Under the pieces are notes generated by a model, which worked only from the letters and a program-made list of their open reading frames with translations, was not told the DNA's origin and searched no databases. Position numbers and translations under genes: made by a program. DNA of 64,000 nucleotides from Serratia silvae (lineage in GTDB: Bacteria; Pseudomonadota; Gammaproteobacteria; Enterobacterales; Enterobacteriaceae). The stretch covers positions 53,138-117,137 of the forward strand of contig NZ_JAGQDC010000018.1 of the NCBI RefSeq assembly GCF_023282985.1. Direction: 5' to 3'. How positions within the stretch are numbered: position 1 is the stretch's first letter; each line of letters opens with the position of its first letter. Below, one piece after another: positions 8,833 to 18,005 of this stretch.

Positions 8833-9750
8833 CTATTGTTCATAGCGAAAGCGGAACTTCTCCTGTTCGCTGGCCGCACGCGCCAAGATCCATTGGCGAA
8901 AGGCGGCTATTTTACCCAGTTCTGCCTGGCTGTCATGACATACCAGATAAAAAGCGTTTTTACTTACCAACACATCGTTAAACGGGCAAACCAGACGACC
9001 GGCTTCGATCTCGGTTTGCGCCATCACGTTATTCACCAGCGCAATCCCCTGGCCATGAACGGCCGCCTGCACCACCATGGCGCTATGGCTAAAGATCGGC
9101 CCTTGCTGCACGTTGATATGCTGTAACCCCAATTGGCGGGTGTATGCCAGCCAGTCGCGGCGTGAAGTATCATGCAGAAGCGTATGATAAGCCAGATCGC
9201 CCGGCACTTTCAGTGCATGATCGCCCATTAGCAGACTGGGAGAACAAACCGGCAGCAGATATTCCGCATACAAACGCTCGGTACGCACCCCCGGCCAGTT
9301 GCCACGACCATAAAAAATCGCCACGTCAACGTCATCCGCCAGCTTTTCTTCTTCGCGGTCAATGGCCTGGATACGCACATCGATTCCCGGATAAGCTGAG
9401 TTAAAGCTGGAAAGGCGTGGCACCAGCCACTGAATGGCGAAACTTGGCGGCAGACTGACGGTCAAAGCCCCCTTGGCACTGCGCGCCTGAAGCTTGCGTG
9501 TTGCCTCATTGATCGAAGAGAAAATCTCTTTGATATCCAGGTAATAACTCTGCCCCTCTTCCGTCAGCAGCAGCGAACGGTTACGCCGTCGAAACAGTTT
9601 CAGCCCCAGGAAATCCTCCAGAGACTTGATCTGATGGCTGACTGCAGCTTGGGTAACAAACAGCTCCTCTGCCGCCTTGGTAAAGCTCAAATGGCGGGCT
9701 GCCGCGTCAAAAACCCGCAGAGCATTAAGTGGAGGTAAACGTTTAGACAT
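8833..9750 (-). CDS. gcvA: Glycine cleavage system regulator GcvA (LysR family)
   Basis: The 305-residue LysR-type regulator has an N-terminal winged helix (LNALRVFDAAARHLSFTKAAEELFVTQAAVSHQIKSLE) and a periplasmic-binding-like effector domain. It matches E. coli GcvA, which activates gcvTHP with glycine, represses it with purines, and controls the divergent gcvB RNA. Its start has a GAGG-like site inside a short leader (AAGGGGATAGTC). An ERIC element begins 11 bp upstream of the start, so the gcvA promoter must lie in or beyond that repeat. Confidence 0.95.
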   Translation of the reverse strand: MSKRLPPLNALRVFDAAARHLSFTKAAEELFVTQAAVSHQIKSLEDFLGLKLFRRRNRSLLLTEEGQSYYLDIKEIFSSINEATRKLQARSAKGALTVSLPPSFAIQWLVPRLSSFNSAYPGIDVRIQAIDREEEKLADDVDVAIFYGRGNWPGVRTERLYAEYLLPVCSPSLLMGDHALKVPGDLAYHTLLHDTSRRDWLAYTRQLGLQHINVQQGPIFSHSAMVVQAAVHGQGIALVNNVMAQTEIEAGRLVCPFNDVLVSKNAFYLVCHDSQAELGKIAAFRQWILARAASEQEKFRFRYEQ

Positions 9751-9760
9751 GACTATCCCC

Positions 9761-9880
9761 TTCGTCTTTCAAGCTACAGCGTTGTTGGCTGCATGCGCTC
9801 ACCCCAGTCACTTACCTCAGTAAGCTCCTGCGGATTCCCGCATTTGCCGCCTACCTGTCACTTGAAATTCATTGGGTATA
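9761..9880 (-). repeat. ERIC: ERIC element between gcvA and gcvB
   Basis: A 120-bp copy has conserved ends (CTTTCAAGCTACAGCG and TTGAAATTCATTGGGTATA) and the ERIC arms CTCACCCCAGTCACTTAC and GTAAGCTCCTGCGGATTC. It lies in the gcvA-gcvB spacer, 11 bp from the gcvA start codon. Confidence 0.92.
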
Positions 9881-10011
9881 GCTACATTTATGTAACATTT
9901 GTCGAATGATTTCGCATAATAGACTTGGCAGCTCTATCCATAACGCCATAAGTCCACTTGAGTGAACCATTGCCATTAGTTTTTTTAATCCGATCCATTA
10001 TAAATTGTCCG

Positions 10012-10040
10012 TTGAGCATGCGCCAGTAAATACCTATAGT
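10012..10040 (+). promoter_or_regulatory. gcvB promoter
   Basis: A -35 TTGAGC (10012-10017) and a -10 TATAGT (10035-10040) are separated by 17 bp, 6 bp before the inferred gcvB 5' end. Confidence 0.8.
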
Positions 10041-10046
10041 GGCGGC

Positions 10047-10246
10047 ACTTCCTGGGCCGGAACGAAAAGGAATTGGGTGTCGAAGACGCCGATGAACTTT
10101 TGGCTTGTGGTTGTGATGTTGTGTTTGCAATTTGTCCGCCAATTCGGACATGGTAGCTAGGCTACTGTTTTTCACTTCCTGTACATTTACCCTGTCTGTC
10201 CATAGTGATTTTATGCAGCACCGCCAACTTTGCGGTGCTTTTTTTT
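10047..10246 (+). ncRNA. gcvB: GcvB small regulatory RNA
   Basis: The 200-nt sequence matches E. coli GcvB block by block. It has the 5' ACTTCCTGGGCCGGAACGAAAAG and the G/U-rich R1 seed region (TGTGGTTGTGATGTTGTGTTTGCAA). It also has TTTTTCACTTCCTGTACATTTACCC and CTGTCTGTCCATAGTGATT, then the terminator AGCACCGC-loop-GCGGTGCT with eight Ts. GcvB base-pairs through Hfq with many amino-acid and peptide transporter mRNAs. Two internal hairpins differ in sequence from E. coli, but the seed is intact. It is divergent from gcvA, its known regulator. Confidence 0.97.
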
Positions 10247-10274
10247 GCCTGAAAATTACTGTGTTACTTGAAAA

Positions 10275-10499
10275 TCACTGATCACCTTCAACCATTTCCT
10301 TCACATCAGCACGGTTAATCTGCTGCTCAACCCCGTTGGCGTCTTTGTAGCTGATCATCCCGGTATCTTCATCCACTTTAGGTTTTCCATCAGCGACAAT
10401 GGTGCGTCCATCGTTGGTATGCATGACGTAGTTGCTTGAGCAGGCTGCTAGGGTAAACGTAAGCATCAGGGCAGAGATAACTGTGGCTGTCTTGTTCAT
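10275..10499 (-). CDS. ygdI: DUF903 lipoprotein YgdI
   Basis: The 74-residue lipoprotein starts MNKTATVISALMLTFTLAACSSNY. The lipobox LAAC puts the lipidated Cys near residue 20. The mature part is an SH3-like DUF903 domain with the YVMHTNDGRTIV, GKPKVDEDTGMISY and QQINRADV motifs. It matches E. coli YgdI and is a paralogue of ygdR at 38.4 kb. A longer in-frame start at 10580 would bury the signal peptide and was rejected. The function is unknown. Confidence 0.93.
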   Translation of the reverse strand: MNKTATVISALMLTFTLAACSSNYVMHTNDGRTIVADGKPKVDEDTGMISYKDANGVEQQINRADVKEMVEGDQ

Positions 10500-10662
10500 T
10501 TTTGACTCCTTGCAGATAAAAATGCTGTAAAACTCATTTCTGTTATTTAAGGAACTCATTTGCATGCCAATATTCAGCATAACAAACTTCCGTCAGATTT
10601 CCAGGAAACGGCGACAATTGATCGGGATAACTTGTCTCTGACGGCAAAATAGGACAGGATCA

Positions 10663-11898
10663 ATGGCTGACAAAGCCACTGAAAATCAGCCGATGAAGCC
10701 TTTTGAACCTACCTTGTTCCGCAGCCAGTTCCCGGCCCTTCAACAGGCGGGAATTTATCTGGACAGTGCCGCCACCGCGCTAAAACCGCAGGCGGTGATC
10801 GAAGCCACGCAGCAGTTTTACAGCGCAGATGCCGCCACCGTACACCGCAGCCAACATCGTGCGGCGCAGGATTTGACCCAGCGCTTTGAGCAGGCACGCC
10901 AGCAGGTTGCCACCCTGATTAATGCCCCTTGTGCGGACGATATCGTCTGGACGCGCGGCACCACGGAAGCCATCAATCTGGTCGCGCAAAGCTATGCTCG
11001 CCCACGCCTGCAGCCCGGGGATCAGATCCTGGTTAGCGAGGCGGAACATCATGCCAACCTGATCCCGTGGTTGATGGTGGCAGAACAGACCGGTGCCGAA
11101 GTAGTGAAGCTCCCGCTTGGCCCCGATCGCCTGCCAGATTTGACGCTGCTCCCTACGCTGTTATGCGAAAAAACCCGCATTCTGGCCTTGGGGCAAATGT
11201 CCAACGTCACGGGAGGCTGCCCTGATATCGCGCTGGCTATTGAGTTGGCCCATGCGGTGAACGCAGTAGTGATGATCGACGGCGCACAGGGCATTGTGCA
11301 TTGCCCTGCCGACGTTCAGCGGCTGGATATCGATTTCTACGCCTTCTCCGCGCATAAACTCTATGGCCCAACCGGTATTGGTACGTTGTATGGCAAAACC
11401 GCGTTGCTGGCCCAAATGGGGCCGTGGCAAGGCGGCGGAAAAATGCTGACGCAGGCTTCTTTCAACGGCTTTACGCCACAAAAACCGCCACACTGTTTTG
11501 AAGCCGGTACGCCGAACATTGCCGGAGTACTTGGGCTGGGCGCCGCATTGAGCTGGCTGGAAACGCAGGATATGGCCGCCGCCGAGCAATACAGCCGCGC
11601 CCTGGCGCAAAATGCCGAACAGCGTTTGCAGCAGTTACCTGGCTTTCGCAGCTTCCGCAGTTCCGGCTCCAGCCTGTTGGCCTTTGATATCGCCGGGATC
11701 CACCACAGCGATATCGTCACCCTGTTAGCCGAACAAAACATCGCGGTACGCGCGGGCCAGCACTGCGCCCAACCCTTGATCGCCGCATTAGGGGTCAGCG
11801 GAACATTACGTGCGTCGTTTGCGCCTTATAATACGCAGGAAGACGTCGATGCTCTGGTAATAGCGTTAGTTAACGCCATCGAATTGCTGGCGGAATAA
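10663..11898 (+). CDS. csdA: Cysteine desulfurase CsdA
   Basis: The 411-residue class V aminotransferase-fold enzyme takes sulfur from cysteine as an enzyme persulfide. The PLP Lys232 sits in [13 protein letters not shown] and the persulfide Cys368 in [10 protein letters not shown]. The cofactor-contact motifs TRGTTEAIN and EAEHHAN are also present. It matches E. coli CsdA, which begins at the equivalent of Met11 (MKPFEPTLF). The upstream ATG at 10663 has AGGA in range, so the ten extra residues are uncertain. It forms an operon with csdE, and tcdA converges. Confidence 0.94.
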   Translation: MADKATENQPMKPFEPTLFRSQFPALQQAGIYLDSAATALKPQAVIEATQQFYSADAATVHRSQHRAAQDLTQRFEQARQQVATLINAPCADDIVWTRGTTEAINLVAQSYARPRLQPGDQILVSEAEHHANLIPWLMVAEQTGAEVVKLPLGPDRLPDLTLLPTLLCEKTRILALGQMSNVTGGCPDIALAIELAHAVNAVVMIDGAQGIVHCPADVQRLDIDFYAFSAHKLYGPTGIGTLYGKTALLAQMGPWQGGGKMLTQASFNGFTPQKPPHCFEAGTPNIAGVLGLGAALSWLETQDMAAAEQYSRALAQNAEQRLQQLPGFRSFRSSGSSLLAFDIAGIHHSDIVTLLAEQNIAVRAGQHCAQPLIAALGVSGTLRASFAPYNTQEDVDALVIALVNAIELLAE

Positions 11899-11917
11899 GA
11901 TGCAAAACGGAGAACCG

Positions 11918-12352
11918 ATGCTTGCCCCTCACCCTTTTGGCCGTGAAATCACCGCAGAGGCGCTGATAACAACCTTCAGTGCGCTGGCGCTGTGGGAAGA
12001 CCGTTACCGCCAACTGATCATGTTGGCGAAACACTTGCCACCGCTGACGGCAGATCTGCGGCAAACGGAGATGGAGCTGAGCGGTTGCGAAAACCGGGTC
12101 TGGTTGGGGCACCAACTGTTAGCTGATGGGACGCTGCATTTTTATGGCGACAGCGAAGGACGCATTGTGCGCGGTCTGCTGGCGATCCTGCTGACCGCAG
12201 TCGAAGGCAAAACGCCGCAGCAGGTCTTAGCCATCGATCCCTTGGCCCTATTTGATAACTTAGGGCTGCGTGCCCAGCTCAGCGCCACCCGAGCCAGCGG
12301 CCTGGCAGCCTTGGCCGCCAGGGTGCACGCCATTGCTGCCAGCTATGCCTGA
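11918..12352 (+). CDS. csdE: Sulfur acceptor protein CsdE
   Basis: This SufE-like protein accepts persulfide sulfur from CsdA. Motifs visible are [19 protein letters not shown], the acceptor Cys in [36 protein letters not shown] and [19 protein letters not shown]. The ATG at 11918 has GGAG five nucleotides upstream and gives 144 residues. An in-frame ATG at 11900 gives 150 residues and is the alternative. The gene follows csdA with almost no gap. Its last 10 bp overlap the end of the convergent tcdA. Confidence 0.93.
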   Translation: MLAPHPFGREITAEALITTFSALALWEDRYRQLIMLAKHLPPLTADLRQTEMELSGCENRVWLGHQLLADGTLHFYGDSEGRIVRGLLAILLTAVEGKTPQQVLAIDPLALFDNLGLRAQLSATRASGLAALAARVHAIAASYA

Positions 12353-13149
12353 CGTGCCGCCTTTGCCACCATCTTCTTCAGCGCGTGGGATACGGCAATA
12401 AAGCCAAAGGTCGCGGTGACCATGGTCGCCGCACCAAAACCGGCGCTGCAATCCATTCTCTTCGGCCCTTCTGCGGTACTGCGTGAGGCGCACACTGAGC
12501 CATCCGGCTGTGGATATACCAGCGGCTCGGTGGAGAAGACGCAATCAATGCCCAGCTTGCCTTTGCTGTTTTTCACCACGTTAAAGTCGTTCTTCAACCT
12601 TTCGCGCAGTTTAGCTGCCAGTGGATCCTGGATGGTTTTTGCCAGATCGGCCACGGCGATCTGCGTAGGATCGATCTGCCCACCGGCACCGCCGGTAGTG
12701 ACCACCGGGATCTTGAAGCGGCGGCAATAGGCCAACAACGCCGCTTTAGGCCGCACGCTGTCAATAGCATCAATCACATAGCTGAAGTTATGGTTCAACA
12801 ACTCAGCGACGTTATCTGGGGTAATAAAATCATCTACGCAGGTCACCCGGCATTCCGGGTTGATCGCCAGGATCCGCTCTGCCATCACTTCGGTTTTCGA
12901 CTGGCCAACATGCTGGCGCAAGGCATGGATCTGCCGGTTGGTGTTGGTGACGCATACGTCATCCATGTCGATCAGAGTGATCGCGCCAATGCCGGTTCGT
13001 GCCAGCGCTTCAGCCGCCCATGAACCCACCCCGCCAATACCGATCACACAAACGTGCGCCTGGGCAAACAGTGCCAATGCCGATTGGCCATACAGGCGTG
13101 CCGTGCCGCCAAAACGCTGTAGATAGGCCTCTGAATAGGCTGTGCTCAT
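12343..13149 (-). CDS. tcdA: tRNA ct6A cyclase TcdA
   Basis: The 268-residue ThiF/E1-like enzyme forms cyclic t6A at position 37 of tRNAs in an ATP-dependent step. The nucleotide-binding motif [19 protein letters not shown] is followed by [15 protein letters not shown] and the metal/ATP region [17 protein letters not shown]. It matches E. coli CsdL/TcdA. Its neighbours csdA and csdE are convergent. The CsdA-CsdE-TcdA relay known from E. coli is therefore complete here. Confidence 0.95.
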   Translation of the reverse strand: MSTAYSEAYLQRFGGTARLYGQSALALFAQAHVCVIGIGGVGSWAAEALARTGIGAITLIDMDDVCVTNTNRQIHALRQHVGQSKTEVMAERILAINPECRVTCVDDFITPDNVAELLNHNFSYVIDAIDSVRPKAALLAYCRRFKIPVVTTGGAGGQIDPTQIAVADLAKTIQDPLAAKLRERLKNDFNVVKNSKGKLGIDCVFSTEPLVYPQPDGSVCASRSTAEGPKRMDCSAGFGAATMVTATFGFIAVSHALKKMVAKAARQA

Positions 13150-13180
13150 CTTGCTTTACTTACCTTGGTTGCAAACGATC

Positions 13181-13200
13181 AGGGCCGGAAATCCGGCCCT
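13181..13200. terminator. Hairpin downstream of mltA
   Basis: A perfect inverted repeat AGGGCCGGA-AA-TCCGGCCCT lies between mltA and tcdA, which read in the same direction. No strong T-run follows it. Confidence 0.5.
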
Positions 13201-13234
13201 CAATTTGTCAGGGAACATGTTCACCCGATCTAAC

Positions 13235-14380
13235 CTAACGGGTAACCAACTGAGAACCACTCGAGGCGGTCAAAGGTTGATTGGCGCTGAACAACTGCGC
13301 CCCAGGGTTGCCGCCTTTCAATACCCAGACCCGGCCATAGTGATTATAGAACCCAGCCGAGTGGCCGGCTTCTGGGCCAATCCCCTGGTACATGTCAAAG
13401 TGCTGGCCCTTGATGGCACCGCCCACATCAAGAGCGACCATCAGGCGCATTTCATATTTTCCCGTGAACTTGCCCTTGTTGTCCAGTAAAGGGATTTCTG
13501 CCAGCAACGTGGTCCCGGCCGGGATCAGGGAACGATCGGAAGCCACGGAGGCTTTGGCAATCAGCGGTACCGCGCTGGCCCCTTTCACCGGAGCAAAAGG
13601 CACCGGGTGGAAGAACACGAACGACGGGTTTTGCTCCAGCAGTTCGCGCACCTCAGCTTCGCTGTGGGTATCCGCCCACTGACGAATCGCCTGCATGGAC
13701 ATATCAGCCTTGGCCACTTCACCGCGATCGATCAGCACCTTGCCGATACTGCGGTAAGCGTGGCCGTTTTTGCCGCTATAACCAAAGAACACCAATGGCT
13801 GGCCGTTGCCGAAATCGACATAACCACTGCCCTGCACTTCCATCATGAAGTTATCCATCAGGGAGTTGGTGTAAGCGATGATGTAACGGCTATCCAGCGC
13901 CCCAGAGTAAATACCGGCACGATCCGGCAGGCGGCGCTTACCTTTGCCTGGCATGCTGTACAGCGGGTAGCGGAATTCGCCCTGTTGGGTATAACGCGCC
14001 TGCAGCACCGGGGTGTAATAGCCGGTGAACTGGACGTTGCCATAGCTGTCTACGCCTTCCATCTGATAGGCGCTGAGGCCGAACTGGTTCAGTTGGCGCG
14101 TATCCGCCCCCGCCGCCATCCAACTCTGTACCGCCTGATAGGTAGAGTTATTGCGGTTAAACAGCGACGGCGAAGCGTATTTAATCTCCATCAACTGGTT
14201 GGAGTAATCCTGGCCGTTGATCGGGGCCCCCCTGGCATTGGGGCGATTCACCAACTCCAGCGACTGATCCAGATGACCATCTTTATACTGCTGCCCCCGG
14301 TCAGTCGGTTTTGACGAACAACCGGCCAGTACCGCAGCCACTAACCCACCGAGCAGGTATTTGCCCCAACGTCCTTTCAT
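13235..14380 (-). CDS. mltA: Membrane-bound lytic murein transglycosylase A
   Basis: The 381-residue outer-membrane lipoprotein cleaves peptidoglycan to 1,6-anhydro-muropeptides. The signal is MKGRWGKYLLGGLVAAVLAGC, with the lipidated Cys at residue 21. The mature start SSKPTDRGQQYKDG matches E. coli. Conserved blocks include YGNVQFTGYYTPVLQARYT, SYVIAYTNSLMDNF-like sequence and the C-terminal 3D-domain DVGGAIKGQHFDMYQGIG, which holds the catalytic Asp. The start at MKGRW follows the family; upstream in-frame Met codons are not conserved. Confidence 0.95.
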   Translation of the reverse strand: MKGRWGKYLLGGLVAAVLAGCSSKPTDRGQQYKDGHLDQSLELVNRPNARGAPINGQDYSNQLMEIKYASPSLFNRNNSTYQAVQSWMAAGADTRQLNQFGLSAYQMEGVDSYGNVQFTGYYTPVLQARYTQQGEFRYPLYSMPGKGKRRLPDRAGIYSGALDSRYIIAYTNSLMDNFMMEVQGSGYVDFGNGQPLVFFGYSGKNGHAYRSIGKVLIDRGEVAKADMSMQAIRQWADTHSEAEVRELLEQNPSFVFFHPVPFAPVKGASAVPLIAKASVASDRSLIPAGTTLLAEIPLLDNKGKFTGKYEMRLMVALDVGGAIKGQHFDMYQGIGPEAGHSAGFYNHYGRVWVLKGGNPGAQLFSANQPLTASSGSQLVTR

Positions 14381-14575
14381 TGCACACTCTCTCAGACTGA
14401 TATGTTCCATACCCAATGGATACGGGTAAACTGGCTGAACGATAACAAACGGCTATAGATAAAGGAATCGCTACCGCTAAAAATTCCCAGCCAGATGATT
14501 ATGATGAAAAAAAACGCAAATTGGGGACTAATTCAGCATAAAAATGGCTTTCGATGAATTATATGCAAAAAGGGT

Positions 14576-14603
14576 TTGCAACAAAATGCCTGGAGAGTAT
14601 AGT
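14576..14603 (+). promoter_or_regulatory. Promoter of the initiator tRNA cluster
   Basis: TTGCAA and TATAGT are spaced 16 bp apart. A GC-rich discriminator (GCGC) follows, typical of stringently controlled stable-RNA promoters, about 15 bp upstream of the first tRNA. Confidence 0.75.
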
Positions 14604-14617
14604 GCGCTTCCATCGGA

Positions 14618-14694
<77 letters not shown>

Positions 14695-14759
14695 ACCGAT
14701 ACTGTGATAACGGTATCAAAAATGTGTTGGATTCGATGAAAGAAAAGGTATTATACGGA

Positions 14760-14836
<77 letters not shown>

Positions 14837-14899
14837 ACCGATACGGCAATGGCGGTATCACATGAAGGGTTGGTTCGATAATATCAGTATCAAGACGGA

Positions 14900-14976
<77 letters not shown>

Positions 14977-14995
14977 ATCTTGATAACATCAGACA

Positions 14996-15017
14996 AGCAC
15001 CTTAACGGGTGTTTTTT
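14996..15017 (+). terminator. Terminator of the tRNA cluster
   Basis: The stem GCACC-TTAACG-GGTG is followed by seven Ts, 20 bp after the third tRNA. Confidence 0.85.
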
Positions 15018-15080
15018 TGTATCTGAATTTCCCCTACCTTACCCATTTACTCCGCAGCCCCTCCTTGGGCTACGCTGGGT

Positions 15081-16331
15081 TTAACGTCTTGCCAATGCGC
15101 CGCCGTTGGCGAAATAGGCTTTGATCCCGGCCAGAATAGACTCCGCCACCTGCTGCTGAAAATGGCTGGTGCGCAGCTTGCGCTCTTCTTCCAGATTGCT
15201 GATAAACGCCGTTTCCACCAGGATCGACGGAATATCCGGGGCCTTCAATACGGCAAAGCCGGCCTGATCGACACGATTCTTGTGCAGGCGGTTAATTTTA
15301 CCCATCCGGTTCAGCACTTCCTTACCGAACTTCAAACTGTCATTAACGGTGGCGGTCTGCAACAGATCAAACATGGTGTGATCCAGGTAGCGATCGCCAC
15401 TCTTGCTGACCCCGCCAATGTCATCGGCGGCGTTCTGGGTTTGCGCCAGAAACTTGGCGGCGTTGCTGGTTGCCCCTTTGGTGGAAAGCGCAAACACCGA
15501 GGAACCGCGGGCTGCACCGTTGGTAAAGGCATCGGCATGGATCGAGACAAACAGATCGGCCCTCTGCTTACGCGCTTTGGCTACGCGCACCTTTAATGGG
15601 ATAAACACGTCTTCATTGCGCGTCATAAACACTTTCATGTTTGGTTCGCGTTTGATCAGCGCACTGAGACGACGGGCGATCTGCAACACGATATCTTTTT
15701 CACGGGTTTTATTTTTGCCGATGGCCCCCGGATCTTCACCGCCGTGCCCAGGATCGAGCATGATCACAATAGGCCGATCGCGCCCAGCCTTACCGGCCTG
15801 CGGTGCTTCTGCCGGTAACGATCGCGCCACATCGCCCTTATTGTAATCTTCCAGCAACGCCAGCAGCGGATCATACTCTTCACCGCTGCCCGCTTTGGTA
15901 GGATAAAGATCCATCACCAGACGGTTGCGGTATTCGGCAACGGGTGCCAGGGTAAACATATTCGGGCTGACACTTTGCTTGAGTTCCAGCACCAGCCTGA
16001 CGGTATTCTTATCAAACTGACCCACCCGCGCCTGTTGCAGATAGGGATCTTCTTTGCGCACCTGCCCGGCAATACCTTTAAGCACGCTATTTAGCTGTAC
16101 CCCTTCCACATCCACCACGATGCGGTCTGGATTGGTCAGGGCAAACTGTTTGTATTTCAATGGGACATTGGATTCCAACGTGACTCGGGTATAGGTCGAG
16201 GAAGGCCAGACACGGACGGCAATCACATGAGAAGCAGCGGCGAAACCAACGCGACTCACACTCAGCAACCAGGTTGCGGCAACCCCCTGCAACAAACGAC
16301 GGCGACCCAGATTGTGATTAGAGTTAGGCAT
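15081..16331 (-). CDS. amiC: N-acetylmuramoyl-L-alanine amidase AmiC
   Basis: The 416-residue periplasmic amidase splits septal peptidoglycan under EnvC/NlpD control. The start [21 protein letters not shown] carries a Tat signal (RRRLLQG). An AMIN domain follows (about residues 40-150: [19 protein letters not shown]). The C-terminal zinc Amidase_3 domain has [35 protein letters not shown] and the Glu-containing LVETAFISN. The upstream in-frame extension to 16415 was rejected because it puts a hydrophobic stretch before the Tat signal. Confidence 0.95.
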   Translation of the reverse strand: MPNSNHNLGRRRLLQGVAATWLLSVSRVGFAAASHVIAVRVWPSSTYTRVTLESNVPLKYKQFALTNPDRIVVDVEGVQLNSVLKGIAGQVRKEDPYLQQARVGQFDKNTVRLVLELKQSVSPNMFTLAPVAEYRNRLVMDLYPTKAGSGEEYDPLLALLEDYNKGDVARSLPAEAPQAGKAGRDRPIVIMLDPGHGGEDPGAIGKNKTREKDIVLQIARRLSALIKREPNMKVFMTRNEDVFIPLKVRVAKARKQRADLFVSIHADAFTNGAARGSSVFALSTKGATSNAAKFLAQTQNAADDIGGVSKSGDRYLDHTMFDLLQTATVNDSLKFGKEVLNRMGKINRLHKNRVDQAGFAVLKAPDIPSILVETAFISNLEEERKLRTSHFQQQVAESILAGIKAYFANGGALARR

Positions 16332-16507
16332 GCGGCTCCGGTAAAAATAACGATTAAAAAAACAGCAAAAAAAAACAATGGCAAAAACTTTACCCAATCC
16401 ATTCACCGCTGTCATCAGAAAATCTTTTTATGATCTTTCAATTTATTAATCAGTTAGCGCATTTGGCTGAAAAAAACCTCTCATTTCCCGCTTGCCTTTG
16501 GTGCTAT

Positions 16508-16546
16508 AAAAGAATAAAAATACAAAAATACCGTATAAATATGCAA
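16508..16546. promoter_or_regulatory. Tandem ARG boxes upstream of argA
   Basis: Two adjacent 18-bp sequences, AAAGAATAAAAATACAAA and ACCGTATAAATATGCAAA, sit about 3 bp apart just before the argA start. Each partly fits the ArgR consensus TGAAT-N4-ATTCA. They imply arginine repression of the first step of arginine synthesis. Confidence 0.65.
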
Positions 16547-16559
16547 AAGAGGTCTTGCC

Positions 16560-17885
16560 GTGAAGGAACGTAGTACAGAGCTGGTGCAAGGATTTCGTCA
16601 CTCAGTTCCCTATATCAATACTCACCGTGGCAAGACCTTTGTCGTCATGCTGGGCGGCGAAGCTATTGAACATGAAAACTTTTCCAGTATCGTCAACGAT
16701 ATCGGGCTGTTACATAGCCTGGGCATTCGTTTGGTGGTGGTCTACGGCGCACGGCCGCAGATTGACAGCAATCTGGCGCAGCATAACTACCAACCGATTT
16801 ACCACAAGCATACCCGGGTAACCGACGCCCATACGCTAGAGTTGGTCAAGCAGGCCGCCGGTTTGTTACAGCTGGATATTACCGCACGGCTTTCCATGAG
16901 CCTGAATAACACCCCATTGCAAGGGGCGCACATCAACGTAGTGAGCGGCAACTTTATTATCGCCCAACCGCTGGGCGTGGATGACGGCGTTGATTATTGC
17001 CACAGCGGCCGTATCCGCCGTATTGATGAAGAAGCCATTCATCGCCAACTCGACAGTAAGGCCATCGTGCTGATTGGCCCGGTAGCGGTATCGGTAACCG
17101 GTGAAAGCTTTAACCTGACCTCAGAAGAAGTTGCCACCCAGTTGGCGATCAAGCTGAAGGCCGAGAAAATGATCGGCTTCTGTTCATCACAAGGGGTGAC
17201 CGATGAGGAAGGCAATATCCTTTCCGAGCTGTTCCCCAACGATGCGCAAAAACGTATCGAGCAGTTGGAAGAAGCAGGTGACTACCATTCCGGCACCGTG
17301 CGCTTCCTGCGCGGCGCAGTAAAGGCCTGCCGCAGCGGGGTACGCCGCAGCCATCTGATCAGCTATCAGGAGGATGGTGCGCTGGTACAGGAGCTGTTCT
17401 CACGCGACGGGATTGGTACCCAAATCGTCATGGAGAGCGCCGAACAGGTACGCCGGGCCACCATTAACGACATCGGTGGGATACTTGAGTTGATCCGTCC
17501 ACTGGAGCAACAAGGGATTTTAGTGCGCCGTTCGCGTGAACAGTTAGAAATGGAAATCGACAAGTTCACGATTATCGAACGCGATAACCTGACCATCGCC
17601 TGCGCGGCACTCTATCCATTCCCGGAAGAGAAGATTGGTGAAATGGCCTGCGTGGCGGTACATCCGGATTACCGTAGCTCATCGCGGGGCGAGATGCTGC
17701 TGCAACGGGTAGAGAGCCAGGCGCGCCAGATGGGGCTACAAAAGCTGTTTGTGCTAACCACGCGTAGCATCCACTGGTTCCAGGAGCGCGGCTTCACACC
17801 GGCAGAAGTCGACGTGCTGCCGATGCAGAAACAGGCTTTATATAACTACCAGCGCCGCTCGAAGATCCTGTTGGCCGATCTTTGA
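16560..17885 (+). CDS. argA: Amino-acid N-acetyltransferase ArgA
   Basis: The 441-residue enzyme makes N-acetylglutamate from glutamate and acetyl-CoA, the first step of arginine synthesis. The N-terminal amino-acid-kinase-like domain has [14 protein letters not shown] and [11 protein letters not shown] and binds the feedback inhibitor. The C-terminal GNAT domain has [20 protein letters not shown], the acetyl-CoA loop. The start codon is GTG ([12 protein letters not shown]), as in E. coli, after AGAGG. The ARG boxes lie immediately upstream. Confidence 0.97.
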   Translation: MKERSTELVQGFRHSVPYINTHRGKTFVVMLGGEAIEHENFSSIVNDIGLLHSLGIRLVVVYGARPQIDSNLAQHNYQPIYHKHTRVTDAHTLELVKQAAGLLQLDITARLSMSLNNTPLQGAHINVVSGNFIIAQPLGVDDGVDYCHSGRIRRIDEEAIHRQLDSKAIVLIGPVAVSVTGESFNLTSEEVATQLAIKLKAEKMIGFCSSQGVTDEEGNILSELFPNDAQKRIEQLEEAGDYHSGTVRFLRGAVKACRSGVRRSHLISYQEDGALVQELFSRDGIGTQIVMESAEQVRRATINDIGGILELIRPLEQQGILVRRSREQLEMEIDKFTIIERDNLTIACAALYPFPEEKIGEMACVAVHPDYRSSSRGEMLLQRVESQARQMGLQKLFVLTTRSIHWFQERGFTPAEVDVLPMQKQALYNYQRRSKILLADL

Positions 17886-17933
17886 CTGCGGGCTTCAGCC
17901 TGGGTGTGGTTAACCCTCTAGGCTGGAACACTA

Positions 17934-17966
17934 AAAAAACCTGACCTCACCAGTCAGGTTTTTTTA
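17934..17966. terminator. Bidirectional terminator, argA / recD
   Basis: AAAAAACCTGAC-loop-GTCAGGTTTTTT is an A/T-flanked stem able to work on both strands between convergent argA and recD. Confidence 0.85.
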
Positions 17967-18005
17967 CGTTAGCATCGCGGTGCAAACAAGCTCCTCCCAC
18001 CGCTG

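Noticed and set aside
9888..10175. A 95-codon frame on the minus strand opposite gcvB.
   Set aside because: Its first half is the reverse of the GcvB RNA sequence, which is conserved for RNA reasons, and it has no recognisable domain and a poor start.
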